A DNA stretch of 64,000 nt, taken from the NCBI GenBank assembly GCA_046328475.1, contig JAXLWN010000012.1:65280-129279 (forward strand), written 5' to 3'. Shown here piece after piece: positions 7,226-16,570 of the stretch. The stretch's first letter is position 1. Each line of letters starts with the position of its first letter. Source of the stretch: CADCWN01 sp046328475 (GTDB lineage: Bacteria; Chloroflexota; Chloroflexia; Thermomicrobiales; CADCWN01). The position numbers were made by a program, and so were the translations under genes. The notes beneath the pieces were generated by a model that had not been told where the DNA came from, searched no databases, and saw only the letters and a list, made by a program, of their open reading frames with translations.

Positions 7226-8989
7226 GTGGTTGAAATTCCTCGTCGGCGCGTGATGCTGGTGCTGGTCGCGTTCCTGGTCTTTATGGGGGCGGTCGGTTGG
7301 CGGCTGGTCTCCTTCCAGGTGCTGCGCGGTGCCGATCTGAGCGAGGAGGCGCTCGACGAGCGTTTCGGCGACCGGGTGGTCCCGGCGCAGCGCGGCACGA
7401 TCTACGACCGGAATGGCGCGATTCTCGCCAGCACGATCCCCTCCGACCGGTTGGAGGTCGATCTGACCCAGGTGAAAGCGTCGGAGGACAATACGCTGGC
7501 GCGGGTGCTGGCCGCGCCGCTGATGATGAGCCCGTCCATCATCCTCGATATCCTGACCGGGGCGCGGGAGGCGGATCGCGTCTGGGTGCAGATCAAGACG
7601 CGCCTCACGCCCGAGCAGTCGCAGCAGATTCGCGATCTGAAGCTCTGGTGCATGGAGGACGACTCGCCCTGCCTCTACCTGCAGCCGGAGCCGAAGCGGG
7701 TCTATCCGAATGGCGACTTCGCCTCGCAGTTAATCGGCTTCACCAACTGGGAGTTGCAGGGGGAGTACGGGGTCGAGGCGTCGTATGACGAGCAGATCGG
7801 CGGCACGCCGGGGCGGGTGCGCGCGGAATACGACGTGTTCGGCAACCTGATCGCGATCGGCGATCACAATCTGGAAGCGCCGACCGATGGGCTCGATGTG
7901 ACGCTGACGATCGACTCGGCGGTGCAGCGGATGGCCGAGGAGCAGTTGGAGGGGGCGATTCGGTCTGACGGAGCGACTGGTGGCACGGTGATCGTGATGG
8001 ACGTGCAGACTGGCGCGATCGTCGCCCTGGCAAACCGCCCCTCGTTCAATCCGAATACCTACGGCGACTACAACCTCGCCGTCTTCAGCAATCCGGCGGT
8101 GTCGAGCCTGTATGAACCCGGCTCGACGATGAAGGTGATCACGATGGCGATCGGGCTGCAGACCGGCGCGGTAAATACCAACTCGATCTTCTACGACAAT
8201 CCGGGCTACATCCTGATCGACAAGGGGGATGGGAGCGGCGGGAAGTACAAGATCACGAACCTCTACGGCGCCTCCTACGGGCAGGAGACGATGAGCGAGA
8301 TCTTGCAGCATTCCAGCAATCTCGGCTCTGCCTACATCGCCGGGAAGGTTGGGGCCGACCGCTATTACGACATGCTGCGCCAGTTCGGCATCGGCACGCC
8401 GACGGGGATCGACTTGCCGGGCGAGGAGGCGGGGATCGTCAACTGGTCGTCGAATCCGCAGTGGCGGCCGATCAACCTCTCGACGAATGCGTACGGGCAG
8501 GGGATCACGGTTACGCCGATCCAGATGATTACCGCCGTGGCGGCCGTGGTGAACGGCGGCAAGCTGATGAAGCCCTACGTGGTCAGCCAGTTGAGTCGGG
8601 ACGGCCAGGTGGTGAAGCGCAACGACCCGACAGTGGTGCGCCAGGTGGTGAGCCCGCAGGTGTCGCGCGAGGTCGTCAGCATGATGACCGACGTGGTTGA
8701 CAACGTGAGCTACCCGTATGTCGGCATCCCGGGCTATGCGGTTGGCTCGAAGAGTGGCACGGCGCAGATCCCGGCGGCTGGGGGCGGCTATGAGCCGGAC
8801 GACCAGACGATCGGTTCGCTGATCGGCATCGGGCCGTCGGAGAACCCGCGCTTCGCGGTGCTGGTGAAGATCGACCGGCCGAAGGATGCGCTGCTGGGAT
8901 CGGTGACGTCCGGTCCGCCGGTGCGACAGTTGCTGATGCAGCTCTTCACGCTCTACGCGATTCCGCCCACGCGCCGCGAAACGCCATAG
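7226..8989 (+). CDS. ftsI: Division transpeptidase FtsI (class B PBP)
   Basis: A 587-residue septal peptidoglycan DD-transpeptidase. It has a short cytoplasmic tail, one membrane segment at about residues 9-28, a PBP dimerisation domain (with AQRGTIYDRNGAILA at 54-68) and the penicillin-binding domain. The active-site motifs are visible: S300-T-M-K (EPGSTMKV), S363-S-N and K509-S-G-T. Class B PBPs more often have KTG; the KSG form is a mild variant. No PASTA domains follow, so it is FtsI-like rather than Spo/PBP2x-like. Translation starts at GTG 7226 behind GAGG. It works with FtsW, encoded downstream. The stop is followed at once by a repeat element (8995). Confidence 0.93.
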   Translation: MVEIPRRRVMLVLVAFLVFMGAVGWRLVSFQVLRGADLSEEALDERFGDRVVPAQRGTIYDRNGAILASTIPSDRLEVDLTQVKASEDNTLARVLAAPLMMSPSIILDILTGAREADRVWVQIKTRLTPEQSQQIRDLKLWCMEDDSPCLYLQPEPKRVYPNGDFASQLIGFTNWELQGEYGVEASYDEQIGGTPGRVRAEYDVFGNLIAIGDHNLEAPTDGLDVTLTIDSAVQRMAEEQLEGAIRSDGATGGTVIVMDVQTGAIVALANRPSFNPNTYGDYNLAVFSNPAVSSLYEPGSTMKVITMAIGLQTGAVNTNSIFYDNPGYILIDKGDGSGGKYKITNLYGASYGQETMSEILQHSSNLGSAYIAGKVGADRYYDMLRQFGIGTPTGIDLPGEEAGIVNWSSNPQWRPINLSTNAYGQGITVTPIQMITAVAAVVNGGKLMKPYVVSQLSRDGQVVKRNDPTVVRQVVSPQVSREVVSMMTDVVDNVSYPYVGIPGYAVGSKSGTAQIPAAGGGYEPDDQTIGSLIGIGPSENPRFAVLVKIDRPKDALLGSVTSGPPVRQLLMQLFTLYAIPPTRRETP

Positions 8990-8994
8990 GACGT

Positions 8995-9133
8995 GGGAGA
9001 GGGGAGAAGGGTGAAGGGAGAGGGGTGACAGACGATTCGAACAGAAGCCAAAATTGCCACTGTGTCCCCTGCTGCTGCCTTTGTCTCTAGATCGACCAAC
9101 CCACTTTCACCCTTTACCCTTCTCCCCTCTCCC
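8995..9133 (+). repeat. Inverted tandem-repeat element between ftsI and murF
   Basis: The left purine array GGGAGAGGGGAGAAGGGT (8995-9012) pairs perfectly over 18 bp with ACCCTTCTCCCCTCTCCC (9116-9133). Copies degrade inward (GTGAAGGGAGAGG; CACCCTTT). It starts six bases after the ftsI stop. The loop of about 100 nt has no gene. Confidence 0.85.
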
Positions 9134-9225
9134 TTCATCCCCCAGCGGTCGTTTTCGCTCGTCCGTTCGCCTTGTCGCACGCTCGCCTGTTCGGAGTACA
9201 ATAGCCTCTGCCGCGAGGGGGAGCG

Positions 9226-10650
9226 GTGCGGGATGACGATCCGGGGATGGGCATGATTACGCTGGCAGACGTGCTCGCCGGTACGGGCGGGGCGCTGTAT
9301 GGGCCGTCCGCTGCGGCCGGGGCGGGGGGGGAGGTCGCGTTCGCGCGGGTCGGGATCGACTCGCGGAGCGTGGGTCCGGGCGATCTGTTCGTCGCGGTGC
9401 GCGGCGAGGTCCAGGATGGGCACCGGTTCGTGCCCGACGCGGTGGCGCGCGGCGCGACCGGGGCGCTGGTGGCGCAAGGGCGGGCGGCGGAGTTCGCCGA
9501 CAGCGGCGCGCTGCTGATCGAGGTGGACGACACCCTGGCGGCGCTTGGTCGGCTGGGGGCGCACTGGCGGGCGAAGTTTTCGCTACCGGTCGTCGGGATC
9601 ACCGGCAGCATCGGCAAGTCGAGCACGAAGGAGCTGGTGTCGGGCGTTCTCGGCACGAAACTGCGCGTCCTCAAGAGTCCCAAGAGCTACAACAACGAGT
9701 ATGGCTTGCCGCTGAGCGTGCTGATGATCGACGGCACGACCGATGTGGCCGTGCTGGAGATGGGCACCTACGGTCCCGGCGAACTGGCCTACCTGTCGGG
9801 GATCGCCCGGCAGACGATCGCGGTCGTGACGAACGTGGGGCACACCCACCTGGAGCGGATGGGCTCGCAGGATGGGATCGCGCGGGCGAAGGGTGAACTG
9901 GTCGCCGCGCTGCCCGCCGATGGCGTTGCGGTGCTGAACGGCGATGACCGGCGCGTGCGCGCGATGGCCGGGCTGACTACGGCGCGGATCTTGCACTATG
10001 GCTACGGCGACGATTGCGATCTGCGGGCGAGCGACCTGGAGGACCACGGGCTCGACGGCCTGAGTTTCACGCTCCACTGGGCGGGCGAATCGCGCCGCCT
10101 GGACCGTGCGCCGCTGCTGGGGGCGCACAGCGTCTACACGGCGCTGGCGGCGGCGGGGACGGCGCTGGCGGTGGGGATGCGCTTCGACGAGGTGATCGAG
10201 GCGCTGCTGACGCCGCACGCGGCGGTGCGACTGCTGGTGATGCCAGGGCCGAACGGCTCGACGATCATCGATGATAGCTACAACGCCGCGCCCGCGTCGG
10301 TGCTGGCGGCGCTCGATATCCTGGCGCGTACGCCCGCCGAGCGGCGGCTGGCGGTGCTGGGGGACATGCTCGAACTGGGCGACTACGAGGACGAGGCGCA
10401 CCGAATGGTCGGGCGGCGCGTGGCGGAGGTGGCCGACGCGCTCTTGACAATCGGGCCACGCGCCCGGATCATCGCGGGCGAGGCGGCCCGGTCGGGCGTG
10501 ACGGCGGATCGGATCGCGACGTTCGATCGGAAGGACGAGGTTGTCGCGGCACTGTCGAGTGACTTACGCGCGGGCGATGCAGTCTTGATCAAGGGATCGC
10601 GCGGGCTGGCTCTGGAGGATGTGGTCGCTGCGTTGCGGGAGGCACGGTGA
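9226..10650 (+). CDS. murF: UDP-MurNAc-tripeptide-D-Ala-D-Ala ligase MurF
   Basis: A 474-residue cytoplasmic Mur ligase that adds the D-Ala-D-Ala dipeptide to the UDP-MurNAc-tripeptide, using ATP. The three Mur domains are visible: an N-terminal substrate domain (VGIDSRSVGPGDLFVAVRG), the ATPase domain with P-loop GITGSIGKSSTKE and metal/carbamate region NVGHTHLERMG, and the C-terminal domain (DDSYNAAPASV, VLGDMLELG). The start is uncertain: GTG 9226 has a close purine-rich site (GAGGGGGAG), and ATG 9247 or 9256 is possible. It overlaps mraY (stop TGA shares its last base with the mraY ATG). Together with Ddl, encoded downstream, it completes the pentapeptide. Confidence 0.95.
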   Translation: MRDDDPGMGMITLADVLAGTGGALYGPSAAAGAGGEVAFARVGIDSRSVGPGDLFVAVRGEVQDGHRFVPDAVARGATGALVAQGRAAEFADSGALLIEVDDTLAALGRLGAHWRAKFSLPVVGITGSIGKSSTKELVSGVLGTKLRVLKSPKSYNNEYGLPLSVLMIDGTTDVAVLEMGTYGPGELAYLSGIARQTIAVVTNVGHTHLERMGSQDGIARAKGELVAALPADGVAVLNGDDRRVRAMAGLTTARILHYGYGDDCDLRASDLEDHGLDGLSFTLHWAGESRRLDRAPLLGAHSVYTALAAAGTALAVGMRFDEVIEALLTPHAAVRLLVMPGPNGSTIIDDSYNAAPASVLAALDILARTPAERRLAVLGDMLELGDYEDEAHRMVGRRVAEVADALLTIGPRARIIAGEAARSGVTADRIATFDRKDEVVAALSSDLRAGDAVLIKGSRGLALEDVVAALREAR

Positions 10651-11753
10651 TGCATTGGCTGGTGACGCTGCCGCTCGACATCTGGTTCCAGGTGCCCGCC
10701 GACCGGCCGAACTGGAACATGGCCTACTCGCTGACGATCGCCGGGATCGGCTTCATGCTGACGGCGGCCGGTGGCTACTTCATCATCAACTTCCTGAAGC
10801 GCAAGGGGATCGGCAAGCACATCCGCATCGACGGGCCGCAGGATCACATCAAGACGAAGACCGGCACGCCGACGATGGGCGGGATCATCTTCAATCTCAC
10901 CGCATTCATCTTGACCTTCGCCTTCAACCTTTACGATCGCCTCTCGATGCTCCTGCCGCTCGGGATTCTGGTCTTTTGCAGCATCCTCGGTGGCCTGGAC
11001 GATCTGCTGACGATCACCGCCCACGATCAGAAGCAGGGCGCGCGGGCGCGCTGGGATCTCGGCTGGCTCGGACGGATCGTCTCGTCCGGCGATCACGGCA
11101 TGACGGCGCGCTTCAAGTTCGCCTGGCTCTTCATCTTCAGCTTCATCACGGCGGTCATTCTGTACTGGCCGCTCAAGATGAGCGACATGCTGCTGCCGAT
11201 CATCGGGCGGGTGGATATCGGGATTCTCTACATCCCGGTCGCCACGCTCTTCATCGTCGGTTTCTCCAACGCGGTCAACCTGACCGACGGCCTCGACACC
11301 CTGGCGGGCGGCACGGGGGCGATCGCCTTCGTCTCCTACGGGATCATCGCCTACATCCAGGGGCAGGTCGGCGTGGTGACCTTCTGTTTCATCATGGTCG
11401 GCGGGTTGCTCGGCTTCCTCTGGCACAACGCGCACCCGGCGAAGGTTTTCATGGGGGACACCGGTTCGCTGGCGCTCGGAGCGGCGCTGGCGACCTGCGC
11501 CTTCCTGACCGAGCAGTGGGTGCTGCTGCCGATCGTCGGCTTTGTCTTCGTCGCCGAGGCGGTCTCGGTGATCCTCCAGGTTGGCTACTTCAAGTTGACC
11601 GGGGGACGACGCCTCTTCAAGATGAGCCCGTTCCACCACCATTTCGAGTTGATCGGCTGGTCGGAGACGCAGGTGACGATGCGCTTCTGGCTGGTGGGGA
11701 TGATGGCGGGGCTGTTCGGGGTCGCGCTGGCGCTGCTGTCGGGGCAGGTGTAG
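10650..11753 (+). CDS. mraY: Phospho-MurNAc-pentapeptide transferase MraY
   Basis: A 367-residue polytopic membrane enzyme that transfers phospho-MurNAc-pentapeptide to undecaprenyl phosphate, making lipid I. About ten membrane segments are visible. Family motifs: KTKTGTPTMGGIIFN, the Asp pair in GGLDDLLTI, NAVNLTDGLDTLAGG with the catalytic acidic residues, and FMGDTGSLALGAAL followed by KMSPFHHHFELIGWSE. Translation is coupled to murF (TGATG); an adjoining GTG at 10647 is an alternative start. This is the last gene of the first dcw segment. The normally adjacent murD lies 7.1 kb further on, beyond an inserted block. Confidence 0.96.
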   Translation: MHWLVTLPLDIWFQVPADRPNWNMAYSLTIAGIGFMLTAAGGYFIINFLKRKGIGKHIRIDGPQDHIKTKTGTPTMGGIIFNLTAFILTFAFNLYDRLSMLLPLGILVFCSILGGLDDLLTITAHDQKQGARARWDLGWLGRIVSSGDHGMTARFKFAWLFIFSFITAVILYWPLKMSDMLLPIIGRVDIGILYIPVATLFIVGFSNAVNLTDGLDTLAGGTGAIAFVSYGIIAYIQGQVGVVTFCFIMVGGLLGFLWHNAHPAKVFMGDTGSLALGAALATCAFLTEQWVLLPIVGFVFVAEAVSVILQVGYFKLTGGRRLFKMSPFHHHFELIGWSETQVTMRFWLVGMMAGLFGVALALLSGQV

Positions 11754-11848
11754 AGTTACTACGAAATGCTTGAACAGGTGTAAAGCGATGGGTAATTTGG
11801 CAGACTTATGCCAGGGCATTTCCGATGGTGTTGGTTGGGGGTAAGACG

Positions 11849-12145
11849 ATGGCGGCAACAAATTCATCGCTCGCAGAGACGATGGCCCTGGCACTTCGTT
11901 TGTCTCCCCTTGACAAAGTCAGGCTCTTGGAACAGGTTGCCTCAACGTTGGAGCGTGATATGACGGCGCAGTCCGTCGTGCAAGTGCCTAATGATGGGAA
12001 ATGGGGACAGCATCTTGTCGCACTTCTCAATCAGCTCGATTTGAGCGCTTGGGGATCCGCTGATGATGATCCCGTCGAGTGGGTAAGGAAGCAGCGACAT
12101 GCTCAGGTACGCGAGCGCCATCCTGACTGGGATGGCCAACCGTGA
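11849..12145 (+). CDS. VapB-like antitoxin
   Basis: A 98-residue protein placed immediately before a PIN-domain toxin. The helical core MALALRLSPLDKVRLLEQVA resembles short antitoxin-type proteins found beside PIN toxins in Chloroflexota and cyanobacteria. The C-terminal part (DPVEWVRKQRHAQVRERHPD) is the likely toxin-wrapping arm. The DNA-binding type is not clear. The start at 11849 rather than 11825 is preferred because GGGGGTAAG lies at good spacing. Its stop overlaps the toxin GTG start (GTGA), the usual coupling of such pairs. It marks the left edge of the block inserted between mraY and murD. Confidence 0.65.
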   Translation: MAATNSSLAETMALALRLSPLDKVRLLEQVASTLERDMTAQSVVQVPNDGKWGQHLVALLNQLDLSAWGSADDDPVEWVRKQRHAQVRERHPDWDGQP

Positions 12146-12524
12146 CCGTTGGCGTCGTTGATACTACGGTCATTATTCACCTGTTCCGGGGCAAATCGGT
12201 TGCACATGCCTGGCTCGCGATGCAACCTGAGCGACTTGCGTTGACCTCAATCACCTGGCCTGAAGTGATGTACGGGGCACCTGGAAGAGCTGGCCAGGCT
12301 GATTGTCGCGCTATTCTTGAGCAATTTGAACTCCTCCATCTGACGGTAGTTGATCAGGATTGGGCAATGCGAATGCTTGAAACCTACCGCCTCAGCCATG
12401 GTATCGGGGTTATGGATTGCCTGATCGCCTCAGTTTGCCACCGATTGCAGGTGCCTCTCTATACGCATAACCTCCGTGATTGAATATTCTCCTCGGTAGC
12501 TCACTCGCAATTCAGCCCTATTAG
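12142..12524 (+). CDS. PIN-domain ribonuclease toxin VapC (C-terminal frameshift)
   Basis: A PIN-domain endoribonuclease of the type II toxin family. Acidic metal-binding residues are D7 (GVVDTTVIIHLFRG), E41 (ITWPEVMYG) and D92 (GIGVMDCLIAS), with the usual end YTHNLRD. As sequenced it stops at 12483 after 113 residues, just short of the family end. Restoring one T near 12482 would extend it with a short hydrophobic tail ending AIQPY and stop at 12524, matching the usual VapC C-terminus. So it may be intact in the cell. It starts at GTG 12142, overlapping the antitoxin gene by four bases. Confidence 0.75.
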
Positions 12525-12672
12525 GGACGAGTTGGCAATTCCGGCCTACGCGCTGCAAGTCTGAGAAGGTCGCGCGGATGGTGATCGTGCGTACGTTGCT
12601 TTGTGCTGCGCTTGAAACAGACCGGGGCTAGCCATAGTCCTGGCCTGTTACCAACGGCGGACTGCTGCTCCC

Positions 12673-14442
12673 TCATCGCGGATGAGTGGTGCCTTCGGTC
12701 GGCGCATCGTCCGATGTGTCGGGGTTGTCAGTCCAGAGTTGTTGGAGTTCGGGGCAAGTTGCCAGGAGGTCGGTGAGGGGGCCGTCGGCGACGACGCGCC
12801 CGGCGGCGAGGACGACGATGCGGTCGGCGTTGCGGAGGGCGACGCGCCGGTTGGAGACGGCCAGGAGGGTGAGATTCGGGCGGGCGCGGAGGCGTTCCCA
12901 GAGCCGTTGCTCGGTCTCGACGTCGAGGGCGCTGGAGAGGTCGTCGACGACGAGCAGATCGGGGTCGCGCGCGAGCATGCGGGCGGCGGCGGTGCGCTGC
13001 ACCTGTCCGCCGGAGAGGCGCACGCCGCGCGGGCCGATGGCCGTGGCCAGCCCGGCTGGGAGGCGTGCGATGTCTGCTTCGAGGACGGCGGTGTGGAGCA
13101 CGCCGGGGAGATCGACCGATTCCCGGGGCAGGCCGAGCAGGATATTGTCGGCCAGCGATTCGCTGAAGAGGCGCGGCACCTGGGCGGTGTAGGCGACGCG
13201 CGGCGGCACGGCCCAGGCGGCGAGGTCGGCGCAGGGTGGGCCGTTTGTGCGCACCTCGCCGGCCCGTGCCGGGAGCTGGCCGAGCAGCGTGCGGAGCAGC
13301 GTCGTCTTGCCGGAGGCGATGCGCCCGGCGATGACCACGATCTCGCCGCGCGCGATCCGCAGATCGACCCCGGCGATGCCCCGGCCCGACGCGGGATGGT
13401 GGTAGGTCAAGCCGGTCGCTTCCAGGCTGCCGAACCGCTCCCCTCTCCCCGGATCGGGTGGCGTGGCGACGGGCGCGGCCAGCGCCGGGGCAGGGGCACC
13501 CCGGAGGAGGGCGACGAGGCGGGCGATGGCGACGGCGGTCTGGCGCTGCCCGGCCAGGGCGCTGCCGAAGAAGCGGGTGCATTCGCTCACGAAGCCGAGG
13601 TAGTAAGTGAAAAGGGCGAAGTCGCCGACGGAGAAGGAGCCGTCGCGCAGCGCACCCGCAGCGAGGAGGAGCACCAGGCCGGTGCCGAGGCTGACGGTGT
13701 TGGCAAAAATGGCATTGAGGCCGCGCGACAGGACGGTGTCGCGCAGGGTCAGTTGCCGCCGTTCCTCGTTCAGTGCGCGGAAGCGGGCGATCAGGTGTTC
13801 CTCGGCCCCGGCGGCCTGGACGGCACCCACCGCCTCGAACATCTCGCCGAGCGCGCCGGTCACGCGGCCGGCCGCTTCGCGACTGGCCTGCCGGTAGCGG
13901 GCGATGCGGGCGAAGGCGCGCTGGGCGATGGCGACGGTCGCGACCAGCGGCAGGAAGACGAGGGCGGTCAGCCGGGCGTCGATCCGCAGCATGAGGGTGG
14001 TTGCGCCGCTGGCGAAGACGATCAGGCTGACGCCGTAGCAGAGGAGGCCGAGGAATTGGGTGAGTTGGTTGGCGTCGTCGCGGAACCGCCCGAGCGTTTC
14101 GCCCGCCCCCTGGTCGCTTGGGGCGTGGTCGGGGCGCGCGAGGATCCGCGCCAGCAGGTTGCGGCGCACCGTGCCGCCGATGGTGAACTGGTGCAGTTCG
14201 CTCGCCAGGACGGCGTTCGTCTTGATGACCGTGCGCGCCAGGGCGGTTGCCAGGAGGGCGGCGATCAGGACCTCGGGGCCGAGTGTGCCGCCCGTTGGCG
14301 CGGCGAGACGGTCGAACAATGCCCGGGTGATCACGCCGGGCAGGAGATCGATCAGCGCGATGACCACCGCGAGCGCGACGTTGAGCAGGGCCAGGAAGGG
14401 GTGGGCGCGTAGGAGCTGGCCGATGGTCCGCCAGGTGGTCAT
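12673..14442 (-). CDS. ABC exporter half-transporter (second subunit)
   Basis: A 589-residue type IV ABC exporter half: an N-terminal six-helix membrane domain (about residues 15-310) and a C-terminal ATPase with degenerate Walker A (VVIAGRIASGKTTLLRTLL), signature LSGGQVQRTAAARML and Walker B LLVVDDLSSALD. The Asp-Asp in place of Asp-Glu after Walker B suggests a non-catalytic site on this subunit, as in heterodimeric exporters such as YheI/YheH and TM287/288. It overlaps the upstream subunit gene by four bases (ATGA). The pair probably forms an obligate heterodimer for a lipid, drug or peptide. The substrate cannot be read from sequence. A leader ORF and hairpin upstream suggest attenuation control. 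Confidence 0.88.
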   Translation of the reverse strand: MTTWRTIGQLLRAHPFLALLNVALAVVIALIDLLPGVITRALFDRLAAPTGGTLGPEVLIAALLATALARTVIKTNAVLASELHQFTIGGTVRRNLLARILARPDHAPSDQGAGETLGRFRDDANQLTQFLGLLCYGVSLIVFASGATTLMLRIDARLTALVFLPLVATVAIAQRAFARIARYRQASREAAGRVTGALGEMFEAVGAVQAAGAEEHLIARFRALNEERRQLTLRDTVLSRGLNAIFANTVSLGTGLVLLLAAGALRDGSFSVGDFALFTYYLGFVSECTRFFGSALAGQRQTAVAIARLVALLRGAPAPALAAPVATPPDPGRGERFGSLEATGLTYHHPASGRGIAGVDLRIARGEIVVIAGRIASGKTTLLRTLLGQLPARAGEVRTNGPPCADLAAWAVPPRVAYTAQVPRLFSESLADNILLGLPRESVDLPGVLHTAVLEADIARLPAGLATAIGPRGVRLSGGQVQRTAAARMLARDPDLLVVDDLSSALDVETEQRLWERLRARPNLTLLAVSNRRVALRNADRIVVLAAGRVVADGPLTDLLATCPELQQLWTDNPDTSDDAPTEGTTHPR

Positions 14443-16202
14443 AGCAGTTCCTCCAGATCGCGCCGGTCGTCCGCAGCGAGGCGGAGCAGGCGGGAGAAGC
14501 GTGAGGTCTCGTCGCGGCTCAGTGCCTCGCGCGGGCCGTACTCGATGATCGCGCCCGCTTCGAGGATGGCGATCGCGTCAACCCGGCGGATCGTCGCGAG
14601 GTGGTGGGCGATGATAATGGCGGTGCGACCGCGCAGGAGGCGATCGATCGCACCCGCGAGCAGGCGTTCGGTGACGGGATCGAGTCGCGACGAGGCTTCG
14701 TCGAGGATGACGAGGCCGGGGTTCTTGAGGAAGACGCGCACGAAGGCGAGGAGTTGGGCCTCGCCTGCGGAGAGGCCACCGCCGGGGGCGAGTGGCGTGT
14801 CGAGTCCAGCGGGGAGCGCGTCGAACCAGGGGCGCAGGCCGAGCGCGGCGATGGCGTCGCGGAGGCGATCGTCGGGGATCGCGGGATCGCCGAAGGTCAG
14901 GTTGTCGCGTACGCTGGCGGCGAGGAGTTGGACCTCCTGCGGCACCAACCCGATCCGTGATCGCAGATCGGACAACTGCGCCTGGCGCACATCAACCCCA
15001 CCGAGGCATACGACGCCTGCCGTGGGATCGTAGAGGCGGGGCAGGAGGCGGGCGAGCGTCGTTTTGCCGCTGCCGGTGCGCCCGAGCAGGCCGAGTGTCG
15101 TGCCCGCTGGGATGTTGAGGTCCACCGTGCGGAGCGCGGGCGGGCCGTCGCCGTAGGTGAATGAGACGTTGGCTAGCTCCACCGCCAGCGGGCCAGTGGG
15201 CAAGGGGACACCGGGACCATCCTGGATAGCCGAGCGCGCGGCGAAGAGTGCTTCGATCCGGCCGATGCTGGCCCCGGCCTGCTGCAAATCCTGGATCTCG
15301 GCCTGGAGGCGACCGATCGGCCGCATCAGCAGGGTGGTGTAGGTGGCGATCAGGTAGACGGTGCCGATCGTTGCGCCACCGGACAGCACCTGGCGGGCGG
15401 CGATCAGGAGCGCGAGGGCGTTGGCGAGCGCGAGGAGGCTGAGCGCGGCCATCCAGACGGCCTGCCCCATGAAGACGGCGCGGAGTAGCAGCCCGCGCCA
15501 GCGCCGGATGCGCTCGGCGAAGCGGTGCAGGGTCTGCGCCACGGCTGACGCGCCGCTGGTGCGGATATCCTCGGCACCGGTCAGGCGCTCCCCGACGAAG
15601 CCGTAGAAGAGGGCCGATTCCTGACTCACCGCCGCCCATCGGGGCTGCGCGGCGGTGTAGAGGCGCAGCATCGCCGTGAGCGTGGCGAGCGCGAAGAGGC
15701 CGACGCCGAGGCCGATGCGCCAGTCCTCGCGCCAGAGCAGCGCCAGGACGCCGAGCAGCAACAGGGCATTGCCGACGATGGCGACGGTGAAGCGCGAGAA
15801 GAAGTTGGCCAGGGAGGTCACGTCACCGTCGATCCGCTCGATCAGTTCGCCCGGCGTGCGGGCGTGGTGGAAGGCGAGGTCGAGGTGCAGGCAATGCTCG
15901 GCGAGGTCGGCGCGCAACCGGTTGGTGGCGATCCAGCCGACTGTTTCAGCGATGTAGGTTTCGACGACCGCCGCGAGCTGCGCGAGGGTTGTCACGCCGA
16001 TGAAGAGCGCTGCGGTGGCGTAGAGCGCGCGGAGTGGTTCGCTGTCCTGGGCGCGGTCGAGGAAGGTGCGCAGAAGCTGGGGGGCGACGAGCTCCATGGC
16101 GATGCCGCCGAGGAGGAGTGCTGCGAGCAAGAGCAGAGCGCGACTTTGCGGGAGGAGATAGCGGGCGAGTAAGCGCCAATACCGCCGGAGCGGGAGCCGC
16201 AT
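14439..16202 (-). CDS. ABC exporter half-transporter (first subunit)
   Basis: A 587-residue ABC exporter half with a six-helix membrane domain, Walker A LLGRTGSGKTTLARLLPRLY, a degenerate signature LSAGEAQLLAFVRVFL (SAGE instead of SGGQ) and Walker B LVILDEASSRLDP with the catalytic Glu. This mix of one altered signature and one good Walker B complements the partner encoded downstream, as expected for an asymmetric heterodimer. There is no C39 peptidase domain. The start at 16202 is chosen over an in-frame ATG at 16340 because AAAGGA precedes it, and the upstream part would cross a strong hairpin (16314-16347). It overlaps the next subunit gene by four bases. Confidence 0.9.
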   Translation of the reverse strand: MRLPLRRYWRLLARYLLPQSRALLLLAALLLGGIAMELVAPQLLRTFLDRAQDSEPLRALYATAALFIGVTTLAQLAAVVETYIAETVGWIATNRLRADLAEHCLHLDLAFHHARTPGELIERIDGDVTSLANFFSRFTVAIVGNALLLLGVLALLWREDWRIGLGVGLFALATLTAMLRLYTAAQPRWAAVSQESALFYGFVGERLTGAEDIRTSGASAVAQTLHRFAERIRRWRGLLLRAVFMGQAVWMAALSLLALANALALLIAARQVLSGGATIGTVYLIATYTTLLMRPIGRLQAEIQDLQQAGASIGRIEALFAARSAIQDGPGVPLPTGPLAVELANVSFTYGDGPPALRTVDLNIPAGTTLGLLGRTGSGKTTLARLLPRLYDPTAGVVCLGGVDVRQAQLSDLRSRIGLVPQEVQLLAASVRDNLTFGDPAIPDDRLRDAIAALGLRPWFDALPAGLDTPLAPGGGLSAGEAQLLAFVRVFLKNPGLVILDEASSRLDPVTERLLAGAIDRLLRGRTAIIIAHHLATIRRVDAIAILEAGAIIEYGPREALSRDETSRFSRLLRLAADDRRDLEELL

Positions 16203-16313
16203 CGGGGTGTCCTTTCTTCCCGGCTGGGAAGGGAACGGGCCGTGGCGTTCAGCACCCACGATCCGTTCGCGCGGTATGGACGGCCGAAGACCATCCACGC
16301 GCGGACACAAAGA

Positions 16314-16347
16314 CGCGACCGTGGGCGGGGGCTGCGCCACGGTCGCG
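16314..16347 (-). terminator. Attenuator-like hairpin before the ABC exporter operon
   Basis: An 11-bp perfect stem CGCGACCGTGG / CCACGGTCGCG with a 12-nt loop, followed on the minus strand by TCTTTGTGT. It lies between the stop of the 44-codon leader ORF (16368) and the exporter start (16202). A second pairing is possible between GCCGTGGC inside the leader ORF (16406-16413) and GCCACGGC (16238-16245). Confidence 0.6.
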
Positions 16348-16367
16348 CGGTTGGCTCTTGCTGAGCG

Positions 16368-16502
16368 TCAACGCAAACGGGCGCACTTCCCCCTTGTCAT
16401 GCCGATGCCACGGCGCCAGGGGATGGTGAGCACGCTGCAGGTGGCGATGGCGCAACCCGAGATCGGCGTCTTGTTGTGGTAGTGCGCTGCGGGCTGGGCC
16501 AT
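16368..16502 (-). CDS. 44-residue leader peptide or peptide precursor upstream of ABC exporter
   Basis: A short ORF with a good ribosome binding site (GAGGAG ten bases before ATG 16502), preceded by a promoter-like TTGACA at 16595-16600. The product begins MAQPAAHYHNKTPISGC, contains three Cys residues (CAIATC and KCARLR) and ends in a basic tail. It stops 21 bases before a terminator-like hairpin and 166 bases before the exporter genes. Two readings fit: a translated leader controlling transcription attenuation, as at drug-responsive ABC genes, or a small exported peptide precursor. There is no double-glycine leader and no peptidase domain in the exporter, which favours the first. Confidence 0.5.
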   Translation of the reverse strand: MAQPAAHYHNKTPISGCAIATCSVLTIPWRRGIGMTRGKCARLR

Positions 16503-16570
16503 CGTGCAGTCGCTCCTCGTTTCAGCCCGCATCCGGCATGAGAGCCAGACGCTATGTTGGAGGTGGGCGT

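Noticed and set aside
12682..14412. A long open frame on the plus strand opposite the ABC exporter gene
   Set aside because: High G+C leaves few stops in antisense frames. The product is low-complexity (repeated Gly/Glu/Asp) and lacks a binding site, while the minus strand has ABC motifs.
16368..16502. A lanthipeptide or other RiPP precursor as the main call
   Set aside because: No modification enzyme or peptidase-type exporter is nearby, and there is no double-glycine leader. Kept only as an alternative to a regulatory leader.
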